Source: Cupriavidus pauculus (GTDB taxonomy: Bacteria; Pseudomonadota; Gammaproteobacteria; Burkholderiales; Burkholderiaceae). From it: 64,000 bases of DNA. Made by a program: the position numbers and the translations under genes. Under the pieces are notes generated by a model. That model did no database searches and was not told the origin of the DNA. It was given only the letters and a program-made list of their open reading frames with translations. The stretch's first letter is position 1, and every line of letters begins with the position of its first letter. The DNA is taken from positions 1 to 64,000 of the forward strand of contig NZ_BPUO01000003.1 of NCBI RefSeq assembly GCF_022179805.1, written 5' to 3'. Positions 32,876 to 41,497 of the stretch are shown here, in pieces.

Positions 32876-34432
32876 ATGAATCTTGGGCGATTCGTATCAC
32901 GCAGCGCGCACTACTGGCCCGACCAGTCCGCCATCATCTTCGCCGACCGCCACATCACTTTTGCCGAACTGGATGCGCGCTCCAGCCGCCTGGCCAACGC
33001 GCTACTCGACTTGGGCCTGCAAAAGGGCGACCGGGTGGCCGTCCAGTCGTGGAACCGGCCGGAGCTGATCGAACTCGAAACCGCGCTGTACAAGAGCGGC
33101 CTGGTCAAGGTGGCTCTCAATGCGCGGCTTTCCAATGACGAAGTGCTGGAGACGCTGCGCAATGCCGCGCCCGCCGTGCTGATCAGCGGCCCCGCCCATG
33201 CGGATCGCTTGCATGGGTTGGCCGATGCCGTGCCTTCCGTGCGCCACCGTATCCTCTTCGGCGGTACTGACCCGCGCTTCCAGGACTATGAACGGATACT
33301 GTCGCAAGCGTCCGCCGCCACTCCTGACGTTGAACTGGCGGATTCGGAACTGGCCGTGCTCCACTACACGTCGGGTTCCACCGGCAAGCTCAAGGCAGCC
33401 ATGCAGACCATGGGCAACCGCATGGCATCGCTGCGCAAGGTGCTGACCGGCCGGATGCGTGTCAACCCCGGCGACGTGCTGGCGCTGGCCGGCCCCATCA
33501 CGCATGCCAGCGGCATGTTCATGCAACCGTTCCTGTCGCAGGGCGGCACCATCCTGCTGCACGAGCGATTCGACCCCGCAGCCTTTCTTGCATCGGTAGC
33601 GGCGCATCGCGTCACGCATACCTTCGTGGTGCCCACCATGATCAATATGCTGCTGACGGTGCCGGACCGCGCACGCTTCGACCTTTCCACGCTGCGTTCG
33701 ATGACCTACGGCTCCGCGCCAATGGCCCCGGCACGCATCGTCGAAGCCTGGCACGCGTTCGGGGCCATCCTGTCGCAAGGCTATGGCGCCGGTGAAACGA
33801 CGGGCGGACTGGTCGCCCTGACCATCGACGATCACCGCGAGGCCATCGAGCAAGGCAGGCCCGAGCGGCTGGCTTCGTGTGGACGTGCGTTCAGCGAAGC
33901 CCAGGTGTGCCTGGTCGACGACGCCGGCCAGAAAGTACCGGCCGGCGAGATCGGCGAAATCGTCATCGCAGGCCCCGACGTGTTTGCCGGCTACTGGCGC
34001 GAGCCCGAACTGACCGCTGCCGCGCTGCGCGATGGCTGGCTCCATACCGGCGACCTGGCACGTGCAGACGACCGGGGCTACCTGTACATCGTCGACCGCA
34101 AGAAGGACATGATCATTTCGGGCGGCTTCAACGTGTACCCTGCCGAGATCGAAACGGTGCTGTACCAGCACCCCGCCGTCTACGAAGCCTGCGTGGTGGG
34201 CGTGCCCGACCCGGTCTGGGGCGAAAGCGTCAAAGCCGTCGTGGTGCTGCGCGATGGCGCCAGCGCGCAGGCCGACGACCTGATCCAGCATTGCGCCGAA
34301 CGGCTGGCCGATTTCAAGAAGCCGAGGTCTGTCGACGTCGTCGCCGAACTGCCGAAGAACGCTAACGGCAAGCTGTCCCGCAAGGCAGTACGCGAAGTCT
34401 TCTGGAAGGATCAGGAACGGCGCGTGGCCTGA
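32876..34432 (+). CDS. AMP-dependent acyl-CoA synthetase/ligase
   Basis: 518 residues with the ANL-superfamily core motifs: A3 P-loop YTSGSTGKLKA (about residue 163), A5 QGYGAGETTGG, A7 LHTGDLAR, A8 IVDRKKDMIISGGFNVYPAEIE, and A10 Lys in KNANGKLSRKAVR near the C-terminus. It activates a carboxylic acid to its CoA thioester via an acyl-AMP. The ribosome-binding site is CAACGGGGAACATC. The neighbouring LysR and acyl-CoA dehydrogenase suggest a small beta-oxidation-like route. The substrate cannot be named. Confidence 0.92.
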   Translation: MNLGRFVSRSAHYWPDQSAIIFADRHITFAELDARSSRLANALLDLGLQKGDRVAVQSWNRPELIELETALYKSGLVKVALNARLSNDEVLETLRNAAPAVLISGPAHADRLHGLADAVPSVRHRILFGGTDPRFQDYERILSQASAATPDVELADSELAVLHYTSGSTGKLKAAMQTMGNRMASLRKVLTGRMRVNPGDVLALAGPITHASGMFMQPFLSQGGTILLHERFDPAAFLASVAAHRVTHTFVVPTMINMLLTVPDRARFDLSTLRSMTYGSAPMAPARIVEAWHAFGAILSQGYGAGETTGGLVALTIDDHREAIEQGRPERLASCGRAFSEAQVCLVDDAGQKVPAGEIGEIVIAGPDVFAGYWREPELTAAALRDGWLHTGDLARADDRGYLYIVDRKKDMIISGGFNVYPAEIETVLYQHPAVYEACVVGVPDPVWGESVKAVVVLRDGASAQADDLIQHCAERLADFKKPRSVDVVAELPKNANGKLSRKAVREVFWKDQERRVA

Positions 34433-34458
34433 CCACCCTTGGCTAGCCCTCAAATGAC

Positions 34459-34484
34459 ATAGACCTCGCGCGAGCGAGGTCTAT
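34459..34484. terminator. Bidirectional terminator
   Basis: ATAGACCTCGC at 34459-34469 pairs perfectly with GCGAGGTCTAT at 34474-34484 around a GCGA loop. It sits between the convergent acyl-CoA ligase and serine hydrolase genes. Confidence 0.8.
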
Positions 34485-34505
34485 TCGTTGGCAGACGATG
34501 CGGAT

Positions 34506-35771
34506 TCAGCCCATCAGCATTTCGGCAATTTCCCGATGCAGGCGTGCGTACGGCACCTCGAACGGATGCGGCGACTGCCCCGGTGCCGCGCCAAAGTGCG
34601 CGATCACGACATCGGCTGTCGGCGATACGTAGAGGCGCTGGCCATAGCGGCCTTGCGCCGAGATGCCCTGCAGACAATCGTGAGACAGGTAGATATAGTT
34701 GCGATAGGAGCCGCCCGGGTGGGCCGCGGCAAAGCGGCCTTCCGCGAACAACGCCTTGTCGCCGCCGGCACGGATGTCAGCCAGCACCTCCTCGGGAATG
34801 ATCTGCCGGCCGTTGAAGAAGCCATTGCACCGGATGGTTTCGCCGAAGCGCGCCAGGTCGCGCAGCGTCAGGCTCAGCCCGCCGGACGCAAACTCGGCGC
34901 CGGTCTTGTCGACCGAGTAGAACCCGTCGCGCCCGGTCGACATCGGCTGGAACAGGTAGGTCGACATCAGTTCGGCGATGGAGTTGCCGGTCACCCTGCG
35001 CAGCACCCAGGCCAGTGCCTCGGGCTGACCGTTGTCGTAGTAAAGCCGCTCACCGTGGCGCCCAGCAACCGGCTTCTTGAGCACAAAGTCGTAGAAATCG
35101 GTCGGGGAATCGGGGCGGCGCGGCAACAGCCCAAGCACTTCGAACACACCTCCGTCCTGGGCGCCCAGCGCGGAGGGCCTGTCGCCGAGGTCCGGACGCA
35201 CGATGCCGGCCTGCATGTCCAGCAACTGCTGCAGCGTGGCACTGCCCATTGCCGTACCGCGCATTTCGGGTACGTAGCTTTCCGCCGTGGCCGCCAGGTC
35301 CAGGGCACCCTCTGCTGCCAGGATGCCGGCAACAATGCCCAGGTAGGACTTGCTGATCGACGCACTGCCGTGCCGCAGGTGGGGTGCCATGCCGTGCAGG
35401 TAGCGCTCGAATACCACCTTGCCACGATGCAGCACCATGAAGGCGTCGATTTCCAGCTGGTCCAGGGCCTGGTCGAGGCCCATCTTCGAGCCGTCAGGCC
35501 CCGACACCAGCGTCGCGCCATCGAGCTCGTCGCCCGACGGCAAGGCCGAAGGTGCGGCGTCGCCGCGCCAGATATCGACGGTGGGTACCGACAGCGAACG
35601 ATGGATCAGCGACCAGCGCAGCCACGGCAGTTTGAACCAGTTGGTGGGCCCCACGCGCGTTTCGGGGGCTGGCGGGAATCCGGCCATCACCTGGCTTTCA
35701 GGTACGAGATCGGTATGGGCCTGCATTGTCGTTGCTAGTGGGTTCACTTGTACGTTCACTTGTGCGCTCAT
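34506..35771 (-). CDS. Serine hydrolase, class C beta-lactamase/esterase family
   Basis: 421 residues from the ATG at 35771 (GGAGACTGAGTGAC upstream). The SxxK motif is SISK at about 138-141 and the second element is YYDNG at about 241-245. The general fold matches the beta-lactamase-related esterases (EstB/LpqK-like), with no obvious export signal. It is five bases downstream of a Bug gene and in the same operon as a porin. It may therefore hydrolyse an ester or amide of the imported compound. Confidence 0.87.
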   Translation of the reverse strand: MSAQVNVQVNPLATTMQAHTDLVPESQVMAGFPPAPETRVGPTNWFKLPWLRWSLIHRSLSVPTVDIWRGDAAPSALPSGDELDGATLVSGPDGSKMGLDQALDQLEIDAFMVLHRGKVVFERYLHGMAPHLRHGSASISKSYLGIVAGILAAEGALDLAATAESYVPEMRGTAMGSATLQQLLDMQAGIVRPDLGDRPSALGAQDGGVFEVLGLLPRRPDSPTDFYDFVLKKPVAGRHGERLYYDNGQPEALAWVLRRVTGNSIAELMSTYLFQPMSTGRDGFYSVDKTGAEFASGGLSLTLRDLARFGETIRCNGFFNGRQIIPEEVLADIRAGGDKALFAEGRFAAAHPGGSYRNYIYLSHDCLQGISAQGRYGQRLYVSPTADVVIAHFGAAPGQSPHPFEVPYARLHREIAEMLMG

Positions 35772-35776
35772 GTCAC

Positions 35777-36793
35777 TCAGTCTCCGAATACACCCGAACG
35801 GCGCACGAGGTCGCCCCATGCGGCCACTTCGCTCTGCAGTTGCTGTTGCAGCTCGACCGGCGTCAGCGGCTTCCAGCCGGACCACACCTCGTCGCGCTTG
35901 CGCGCCCATTCCGGCGTTGCATTGATCTTGTTGATTGACCGGTTCAGCGACGCGACGATGTCGGGCGACGTGCCGGCCTTGGCCATGAATGCCGTCCAGC
36001 CGGTGCGCTCATAGCCGCTAAAACCGAGTTCGCGGAACGTCGGCACATCGGGCAGGTATTGCGAGCGGTCCGCCCCGGTCACCGCCAGAATGCGCACCTG
36101 CTTCTTCGCCAGCAGCGGACGCAAGTTGAACGTGTCGAGCATGATGTACGAGATCTGCCCGCGCAGCATGTCGATCAGCGCCGCGCCCGACGCCTTGTAC
36201 GGAATGTTGGTGGCATCGAGCTTGAAGTCGTCGCGGATCTGGAACCCGTACAGGTGCGATACCGATCCATTGCCCAGCGATGCGTAGTTCAGGTTGCCTC
36301 GCTGCTGCTTCGCCCAGGCCACCCACTCCTTGAAGGTGCGCGCGGGGTTGGATGCCGGCACCGCGAAGCCGATCGGGGCCGAACCGGACAGCGCCACCGG
36401 CACGAAGTCCGACAGCGGCCTGTACGGGAGCTTGCGGAAGTACGAGGGCGTGATTGTGAACGTGGCGTTGGCCAGCAGGAAGTCGTAGCCTTCGGGCGGC
36501 GCCAGCAGCACGGACTGGGCGGCAATCTGCCCGGCCGCGCCCGTCTTGTTCTCAACGATCATCGGCGTGTTGCGGTACTCGTGCGTTAGCGATTGCAGGA
36601 AGTCGCGCAGGCGCAGGTCCACCGGGTCGCCCGCGCCCGAATACGTGACAAAGCGCACCGTGCGCTCCGGCCATTGCGCCGCGAAGGCACGCAGCGGCAG
36701 CCCCAGGGCGCCAAGGGTGCTCAGTCCCAGCAGGCCGCCACCGGCCCCCGCGATGAAACGGCGTCGATCCGCCGCGAAGTTCGATTCACTCAT
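35777..36793 (-). CDS. Bug/TctC-type binding protein with a Tat-type signal
   Basis: 338 residues. The N-terminus MSESNFAADRRRFIAGAGGGLLGLSTLGALGLP carries a twin-arginine-like RRRF motif, unlike the Sec-type signals of the other Bug proteins here. Bug landmarks are WPERTVRFVTYSGAGDPVD, KTGAAGQIAAQSV, GYDFLLANA, NYASLGNGSVSHLY, IPYKASGAALIDMLRGQI and LPDVPTFRELGF. It lies between a porin gene (upstream, 33 bases) and a serine hydrolase (five bases downstream). Tat export would imply folding in the cytoplasm first. Confidence 0.9.
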   Translation of the reverse strand: MSESNFAADRRRFIAGAGGGLLGLSTLGALGLPLRAFAAQWPERTVRFVTYSGAGDPVDLRLRDFLQSLTHEYRNTPMIVENKTGAAGQIAAQSVLLAPPEGYDFLLANATFTITPSYFRKLPYRPLSDFVPVALSGSAPIGFAVPASNPARTFKEWVAWAKQQRGNLNYASLGNGSVSHLYGFQIRDDFKLDATNIPYKASGAALIDMLRGQISYIMLDTFNLRPLLAKKQVRILAVTGADRSQYLPDVPTFRELGFSGYERTGWTAFMAKAGTSPDIVASLNRSINKINATPEWARKRDEVWSGWKPLTPVELQQQLQSEVAAWGDLVRRSGVFGD

Positions 36794-36826
36794 GCTTTAC
36801 CTTCAGTGAGGACGTGGTTGGCGCGA

Positions 36827-37885
36827 TCAGAAAATGTGTTTGATGCCCAGGCTGACGGAGTAGCCGCTGTCTCCACTGCCCTGGTCGATCGGAATGGCGT
36901 TGATGGAAACGCTGCCGCCTGGCGAGTTACGGATGTAGGCCACGCGGCTGTACAGCATCGTCCGGCGCGACAGCGAATGGTCCACGCCAAACGCCATGCC
37001 CAGCGGCCGTTCGGTCATGCCGACCACCACGCGCTTGACCACCGCCAGCTTAATCGTCCAGGCAGGCGTGGCGACCCAGTCCATCGTCAACGCGTAGTAG
37101 CGGGCCGCCGCGGTTGTCGCGATCTGGCTCGCGCTGTAGCCAAAGAACGCACCCAGCTCCACCTTCCTGGCGATGTTGTAGGTGCCGCCCACGTAGTGCG
37201 AGCGCGTCTGGCCTTGCGGAATGGCTGCCGTGGCCGGCTTGTTGGTGCTGGCCTGGAAGCCGTACATCAGGTAGACCGGCCCGCGAAAGTACTGGATGTT
37301 GGCGCCGTAGGTACTGGCTTGCTGCATCTCGCCGGGCACCTCGCCAAACGCGTAGGTGGCCGATGCGGAGAGCCCGTTCCAGTCCGGCGTGTTGTAGGTG
37401 ACGGCGTTATCGGCGCGCGACGCGTAGGGCACGTAGCCCGTACCCTGGGCGCTCGACTTGGCGACCAGCGTGAACGGCGACACCGCCGCGTTGAGTGAGA
37501 ACGGGTCGAGCCGCGCGATGACGTAGAAGGCCGGCGTGTACTGCCGGCCCATGCGCACTTCGCCCCAGTTCCCTTTCAGGCCGACAAAGGCTTGCCGGCC
37601 GAATAGCGATCCATTGCCGAAGAACTCGGCGCCCGTATCCATCCGGAAGCCCGCTTCGGCAACGAAGATTGCCTTCAGGTTGCCACCCAGGTCTTCGACG
37701 CCACGCATGCCGAACCGCGAGGCCGCCTGGCGGCCATCTTCAACGCGGGTCACGCTGCTCGACCCATGCGCGTACTCCACCGCCTGGTCCGCTACACCGT
37801 ACAGCGTCACGGATCCCGCATGTACGGCACCGGCGCCCAGGGCCAGCCCGCCAATGGCGAGCCCCCTGCTCCATCCTCCTCCCAT
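36827..37885 (-). CDS. Outer-membrane porin, general (Gram-negative type 4)
   Basis: 352 residues with a short signal (MGGGWSRGLAIGGLALGAGAVHA), the opening strand GSVTLYGVADQAVEY, the RFGMRGVEDLGGNLKAIF pattern, SLFGRQAFVGLKGNWGEVRMGRQY, and a C-terminal GYSVSLGIKHIF with the terminal Phe. It forms a 16-stranded trimeric diffusion pore. It heads the operon with the Tat-type Bug protein and the serine hydrolase, so it probably admits their substrate. Confidence 0.92.
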   Translation of the reverse strand: MGGGWSRGLAIGGLALGAGAVHAGSVTLYGVADQAVEYAHGSSSVTRVEDGRQAASRFGMRGVEDLGGNLKAIFVAEAGFRMDTGAEFFGNGSLFGRQAFVGLKGNWGEVRMGRQYTPAFYVIARLDPFSLNAAVSPFTLVAKSSAQGTGYVPYASRADNAVTYNTPDWNGLSASATYAFGEVPGEMQQASTYGANIQYFRGPVYLMYGFQASTNKPATAAIPQGQTRSHYVGGTYNIARKVELGAFFGYSASQIATTAAARYYALTMDWVATPAWTIKLAVVKRVVVGMTERPLGMAFGVDHSLSRRTMLYSRVAYIRNSPGGSVSINAIPIDQGSGDSGYSVSLGIKHIF

Positions 37886-38037
37886 CTTGCTCCCCCTCTT
37901 GTCAGAATCCCTTGCGCATACGGCTCAGCGCAAAAGTTAGAGGAAGACGGCAGGCGGACAGATAACGCGGACGGCTTGTCCGATAACGCAGCGGAATCGC
38001 ACGACCGGTGCGTCATACCCCGGTCATCGGCAAAGGA

Positions 38038-39273
38038 TCAGGCGTGCCGCGCGTGGGCGTGGGTGTCGGCGTGGTGATCGTCGATATGGACTGCCTGGCC
38101 CACGCGCCACCCCAGGCCGCACATCAGCAGTGTCAGTACGATGCAAAGCGCCAGCGGCGGCGTCCAGCCCCCGACGTTCTCGTGAAGGATGCCGCACAGC
38201 GTCGGGCCGACCGCCGCCAGCAGGTATCCCACGCACTGCGACATGCCGGACAACGCCGCCGCCACGCGCTGGGTGCCGGCGCGCAGCCCGACGAACGCAA
38301 GGCTGAGGATCAGCGCGGAGCCCATGCCCATCCCAAGCAGGAAGACCCAGACGACGGCCCCGTGCGGCAGCACGATCAGCCCGGACAGCCCCACGGCACT
38401 GATGGCCGGCGACACCAGCGCCGCCGCGCGCTGATCGGGCATGCGCTTGAGAACCGGCAGCAACAACAATGACGGCAATGCCGAACCCAACTGCATCCAG
38501 CCATGCAGCGTGCCTGCCTGTGCCGGCGAATACCCGACGTCGTGCAGGATCGACGGCAGCCACGCCAGCGCGGCAAAGAACACGAAGCACGTCAGGCCCA
38601 GATAGATGGCCACCTGCCAGGCCAGCGGCTCGTGCCACACCGAGCGCCGGCGCCGCGCGTGCGGCTGCAGCACTGGCGGCGCCGATGGTGGCACCGGGGC
38701 CGGAATCGGCTGGCGTGCCGGCAGCAGCGGCAACCACAGCAGTGCCGCGATGGCTGGCAGCAATGCCACCGATGCCAGCGGCACGGTCCAGTGTCCGCCG
38801 ATTGCCGTGTGCAGCGGCACCGCCAGCGCAGACGCGCCCCCTGCCGCCGCGATCATCGCGAACGCGTAGCACGCAGTAAGCCTGGCCACATGCTGCGGAA
38901 AATCGCGCTTGAGCAGGCTCGGCAGCAGCACGTTGGCCACCGCGATGGCCGCGCCCATCACGGCCGTGCCGCCATAGAGCGCCGCCGCCGAGCCATCGAC
39001 CGAACGCGCCACGATGCCGGCGCCCAGTATCAGCAACGCCCCGAACAACGCACGCTCCACGCCCCAGCGACGCGCAAACCCTGCCGCGAACGGCGAGACG
39101 ACGGCGAACGCCAGCAATGGCAACGTGGTCAGCATGCCGGCCTGCGAAGCATCGAGGCCGATGTCGGCGCGAATCACGTCGAGCAACGGGCTGACCACCG
39201 TGATTGGCGCGCGCAGGCACGCCGCCATCACCAGGATGCCCGCGATCAGCAGGACGGGGGAATTCTTTCGCAT
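38038..39273 (-). CDS. CynX/NimT-family MFS transporter
   Basis: 411 residues with about 12 hydrophobic segments. It starts MRKNSPVLLIAGILVMAACLRAPITVVSPLL, the typical CynX/NimT opening with the conserved LRAPIT. A charged cytoplasmic loop with proline repeats (ARQPIPAPVPPSAPPVL) separates the two halves. The C-terminus is His/Asp rich (HIDDHHADTHAHARHA), which is unusual and could bind metal. Known members export 2-nitroimidazole (NimT) or are linked to cyanate (CynX). It diverges from an AraC regulator, the same arrangement as nimT-nimR of Escherichia coli. Confidence 0.9.
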   Translation of the reverse strand: MRKNSPVLLIAGILVMAACLRAPITVVSPLLDVIRADIGLDASQAGMLTTLPLLAFAVVSPFAAGFARRWGVERALFGALLILGAGIVARSVDGSAAALYGGTAVMGAAIAVANVLLPSLLKRDFPQHVARLTACYAFAMIAAAGGASALAVPLHTAIGGHWTVPLASVALLPAIAALLWLPLLPARQPIPAPVPPSAPPVLQPHARRRRSVWHEPLAWQVAIYLGLTCFVFFAALAWLPSILHDVGYSPAQAGTLHGWMQLGSALPSLLLLPVLKRMPDQRAAALVSPAISAVGLSGLIVLPHGAVVWVFLLGMGMGSALILSLAFVGLRAGTQRVAAALSGMSQCVGYLLAAVGPTLCGILHENVGGWTPPLALCIVLTLLMCGLGWRVGQAVHIDDHHADTHAHARHA

Positions 39274-39371
39274 AGCGGAGCGCGGAGGGTTGCGGAGAGC
39301 GTCCGATTCTAGGGATCCGTCACGTGCCTGAATTGGCGTATTCTGTCTAAATCTGTGCAGAACCCGTCAAC

Positions 39372-40190
39372 ATGGTCGCCCCCGCCTCTACCACTTCCGC
39401 CTCCCCTTCACGCCGCTCGCCGTGGTCGTTCGATTTCGATCGCATGGATGCCGACCTCGATGCCGTCCGGGTCGAATCGAAGGCAGAACGCGAGGAACTG
39501 CCCACGCATCGCCACCGCCAGGCACAACTGGCCATCGTGCTGCGCGGCGCGATGGCTTGCGAGGTACCCGGCGCGCTATGGATGGCCCCGCTGCACGGCG
39601 GCCTGTGGATTCCGGGCGGCGTGCCGCACAGCAACCGGATGACGCCGAATGGCGAGGTGTGCTTTCTGTTCGTGCAGGCCGACGTGCCGCACATGCCTGA
39701 AACCTGCTCGCAGTTGGCGGTGACGCCGCTTCTGCGCGAACTCGTGCGCCACCTGGCGGCTCTGGCGCCCGCCCAGCAGCGCGGTGCCGAGGCAGCACGA
39801 CTGCGCGCGGTACTGCTCGACCAGCTCAAGCTGGCGCCCACACAATCGCTGCACCTGCCCGTCAGCGACGAACCCCGGCTGCGCCGCCTGCTCGACGCAC
39901 TGATGGAACGGCCCGGCGACGGCCGGACAGTCGCGCAATGGGCCGCCGCGCTGGCGATGAGCGAGCGGACGCTGACGCGCCTGATCCAGACCGAAATCGG
40001 CATGCCGCTGGGCCGCTGGCGCCAGCGGCTGCATCTGGTCATTGCCGTGCAGCGGCTGTCGATGCGGGTGTCCGTGCAGCAAGTGTCGGCGGAACTTGGC
40101 TATGAATCGGTGAGCGCGTTCATCCGGATGTTCCGCAAGGCGCTGGGCAGGTCGCCGGGGCAGTATCTGGCGGGGACGGCGGGAGCGTAA
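39372..40190 (+). CDS. AraC-family regulator with cupin domain (NimR-like)
   Basis: 272 residues. The N-terminal cupin holds HRHRQAQLAIVLRGAM and LWIPGGVPHSN; the C-terminal double helix-turn-helix holds MSERTLTRLIQTEIGMPLGRWRQRL and VSAELGYESVSAFIRMFRKALGRSPGQYL. It diverges from the CynX/NimT-type exporter with 98 bases between starts. By position and type it matches NimR, the regulator of NimT, so control of the adjacent exporter is likely. Confidence 0.9.
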   Translation: MVAPASTTSASPSRRSPWSFDFDRMDADLDAVRVESKAEREELPTHRHRQAQLAIVLRGAMACEVPGALWMAPLHGGLWIPGGVPHSNRMTPNGEVCFLFVQADVPHMPETCSQLAVTPLLRELVRHLAALAPAQQRGAEAARLRAVLLDQLKLAPTQSLHLPVSDEPRLRRLLDALMERPGDGRTVAQWAAALAMSERTLTRLIQTEIGMPLGRWRQRLHLVIAVQRLSMRVSVQQVSAELGYESVSAFIRMFRKALGRSPGQYLAGTAGA

Positions 40191-40329
40191 AGGCGCCGTC
40201 ATTATTCCAATCTCAGCAACTCAGTTGCTTCAATTTCAGCATCAATAGTCCTTCGCCAGATTCCGTTAGCCGCTCTGTCGGCGCCAAGGCGAACATGCCT
40301 GCCTGCGCCTTTTATAAAGGATATCCATA

Positions 40330-40866
40330 ATGTATTTGGCTGCGACTAGTGCTATTCCACCCGCCACGACTCCCGACGTCTCGCTCAATCCGGCCACGCC
40401 GGCAGCGGCTTCGACCGACCAGGCCGATGCCACGCGTCCCGCGGAATCGGTGGACCAGCAGGACAACGCCAACGCCGGAACCGATGCGAAGAAAGTCACT
40501 GCATCCGACCGGATTACGGTGTCGGACGGTGGCCGCATTCTTTCGAAGTCGGGCAAAAGCGGCAAGGACGCGGTGACGCAGGCCATCGAGAACAGCAAGT
40601 ATCCCGACGAGATCAAGAAGCTGATGATCAAGATCCGCGAGCTTCAGCAGCAGCTACGCGACAAGGCCAAGGAATTGCAGGAGGTATCGGCCGATCAGCA
40701 ACTGCCCGCGCGCCAACGGGAAATGAAAGTGTCCGCCATCCGCGACGCCGTGGGCACGATCACGTCCGCCATTCAGGCAGCCACGACCACGCTCAACGAC
40801 ACCATGACCACGATGCGAATGTCCAGCGACGACCGCAAGGAGATCGCCACGCTGATCTCGGCCTAG
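40330..40866 (+). CDS. Small coiled-coil protein of unknown function
   Basis: 178 residues from an ATG preceded by AAAGGATATCCATA. I do not recognise it. The first 55 residues are rich in Ala, Pro, Thr and Asp with no hydrophobic signal. Residues about 88-120 (DEIKKLMIKIRELQQQLRDK...) are strongly helical and probably coiled coil. The end is Thr/Met-rich (TTTLNDTMTTMRMSSDDR) and resembles an amphipathic helix. The low-complexity N-terminus plus helical bundle is reminiscent of secreted or surface filament proteins, but there is no direct evidence. Monocistronic. Confidence 0.7.
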   Translation: MYLAATSAIPPATTPDVSLNPATPAAASTDQADATRPAESVDQQDNANAGTDAKKVTASDRITVSDGGRILSKSGKSGKDAVTQAIENSKYPDEIKKLMIKIRELQQQLRDKAKELQEVSADQQLPARQREMKVSAIRDAVGTITSAIQAATTTLNDTMTTMRMSSDDRKEIATLISA

Positions 40867-40878
40867 GGCACGCCGCGC

Positions 40879-41496
40879 TTATCGCCGGCGGCGTCGAGCC
40901 TTAGCTGGCGCATTGGCCAGACCAGGCTCGCATGGCACCGCGTTGGAGGCCTTGGGCCTGACCCGTTTTCCCAGCACATCAGACAGCTTCGGACCCTGTT
41001 CGAACGCAACCGCCCAGGGCGTGCGCTGCGCGCCCGACGCCGGGCGTTCCGTCCGGGGTTCGAAGCAAAGCACGTAGGCACTCAGGCACGCCACCAGTAC
41101 CAGGTCCTCATGCCCACCGAACCAGGCATCGTTCTCGAACCAGGCGGCAACGTCGACGTCGAACGAGAGCCTGCCATCGAGCTGCTGCAGGTCCGGCGTC
41201 ACGGAATCGACCGCCATCAAGAACGAGAGATCTGTCGTCGTATTGAGGAAGCGAAGGGTTGCGGTAGCCGAAGCGAGGGTGTTCTCCTTGTACCAGTCGT
41301 AATGAGACTGGAGGTATCCGTCGATGCGAAACTCGGTCTGAAAGCGAATCTTGCTTCGGACAGGCTCGCCGCTCACGAGGGGGACGTCGATACCGCGTGC
41401 CCAGCAACGCAGGTAGACGAGCGTATTGCAGGGCTCCGGACCCTGGGCCGGCGAGCGGATGATCTCGGTCTTCGCGGTGCTTTGGATATCGGCCAT
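40879..41496 (-). CDS. Uncharacterised protein, second of a related pair
   Basis: 205 residues, not recognised. Mostly beta-strand character with a basic tail (PAKARRRRR). The block TTTDLSFLMAVDSVTPDLQQLDGRLSF...VAAWFENDAW...LVLVACLSA lines up with FLFAVDEGKLELDPASGELIL...VAAILGEDTY...YQIVAHVRRA in the gene just upstream, so the two look like distant paralogues. It starts one base after that gene's stop (TGA-T-ATG). No signal peptide or membrane segment. Function unknown. Confidence 0.75.
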   Translation of the reverse strand: MADIQSTAKTEIIRSPAQGPEPCNTLVYLRCWARGIDVPLVSGEPVRSKIRFQTEFRIDGYLQSHYDWYKENTLASATATLRFLNTTTDLSFLMAVDSVTPDLQQLDGRLSFDVDVAAWFENDAWFGGHEDLVLVACLSAYVLCFEPRTERPASGAQRTPWAVAFEQGPKLSDVLGKRVRPKASNAVPCEPGLANAPAKARRRRR

Positions 41497-41497
41497 A

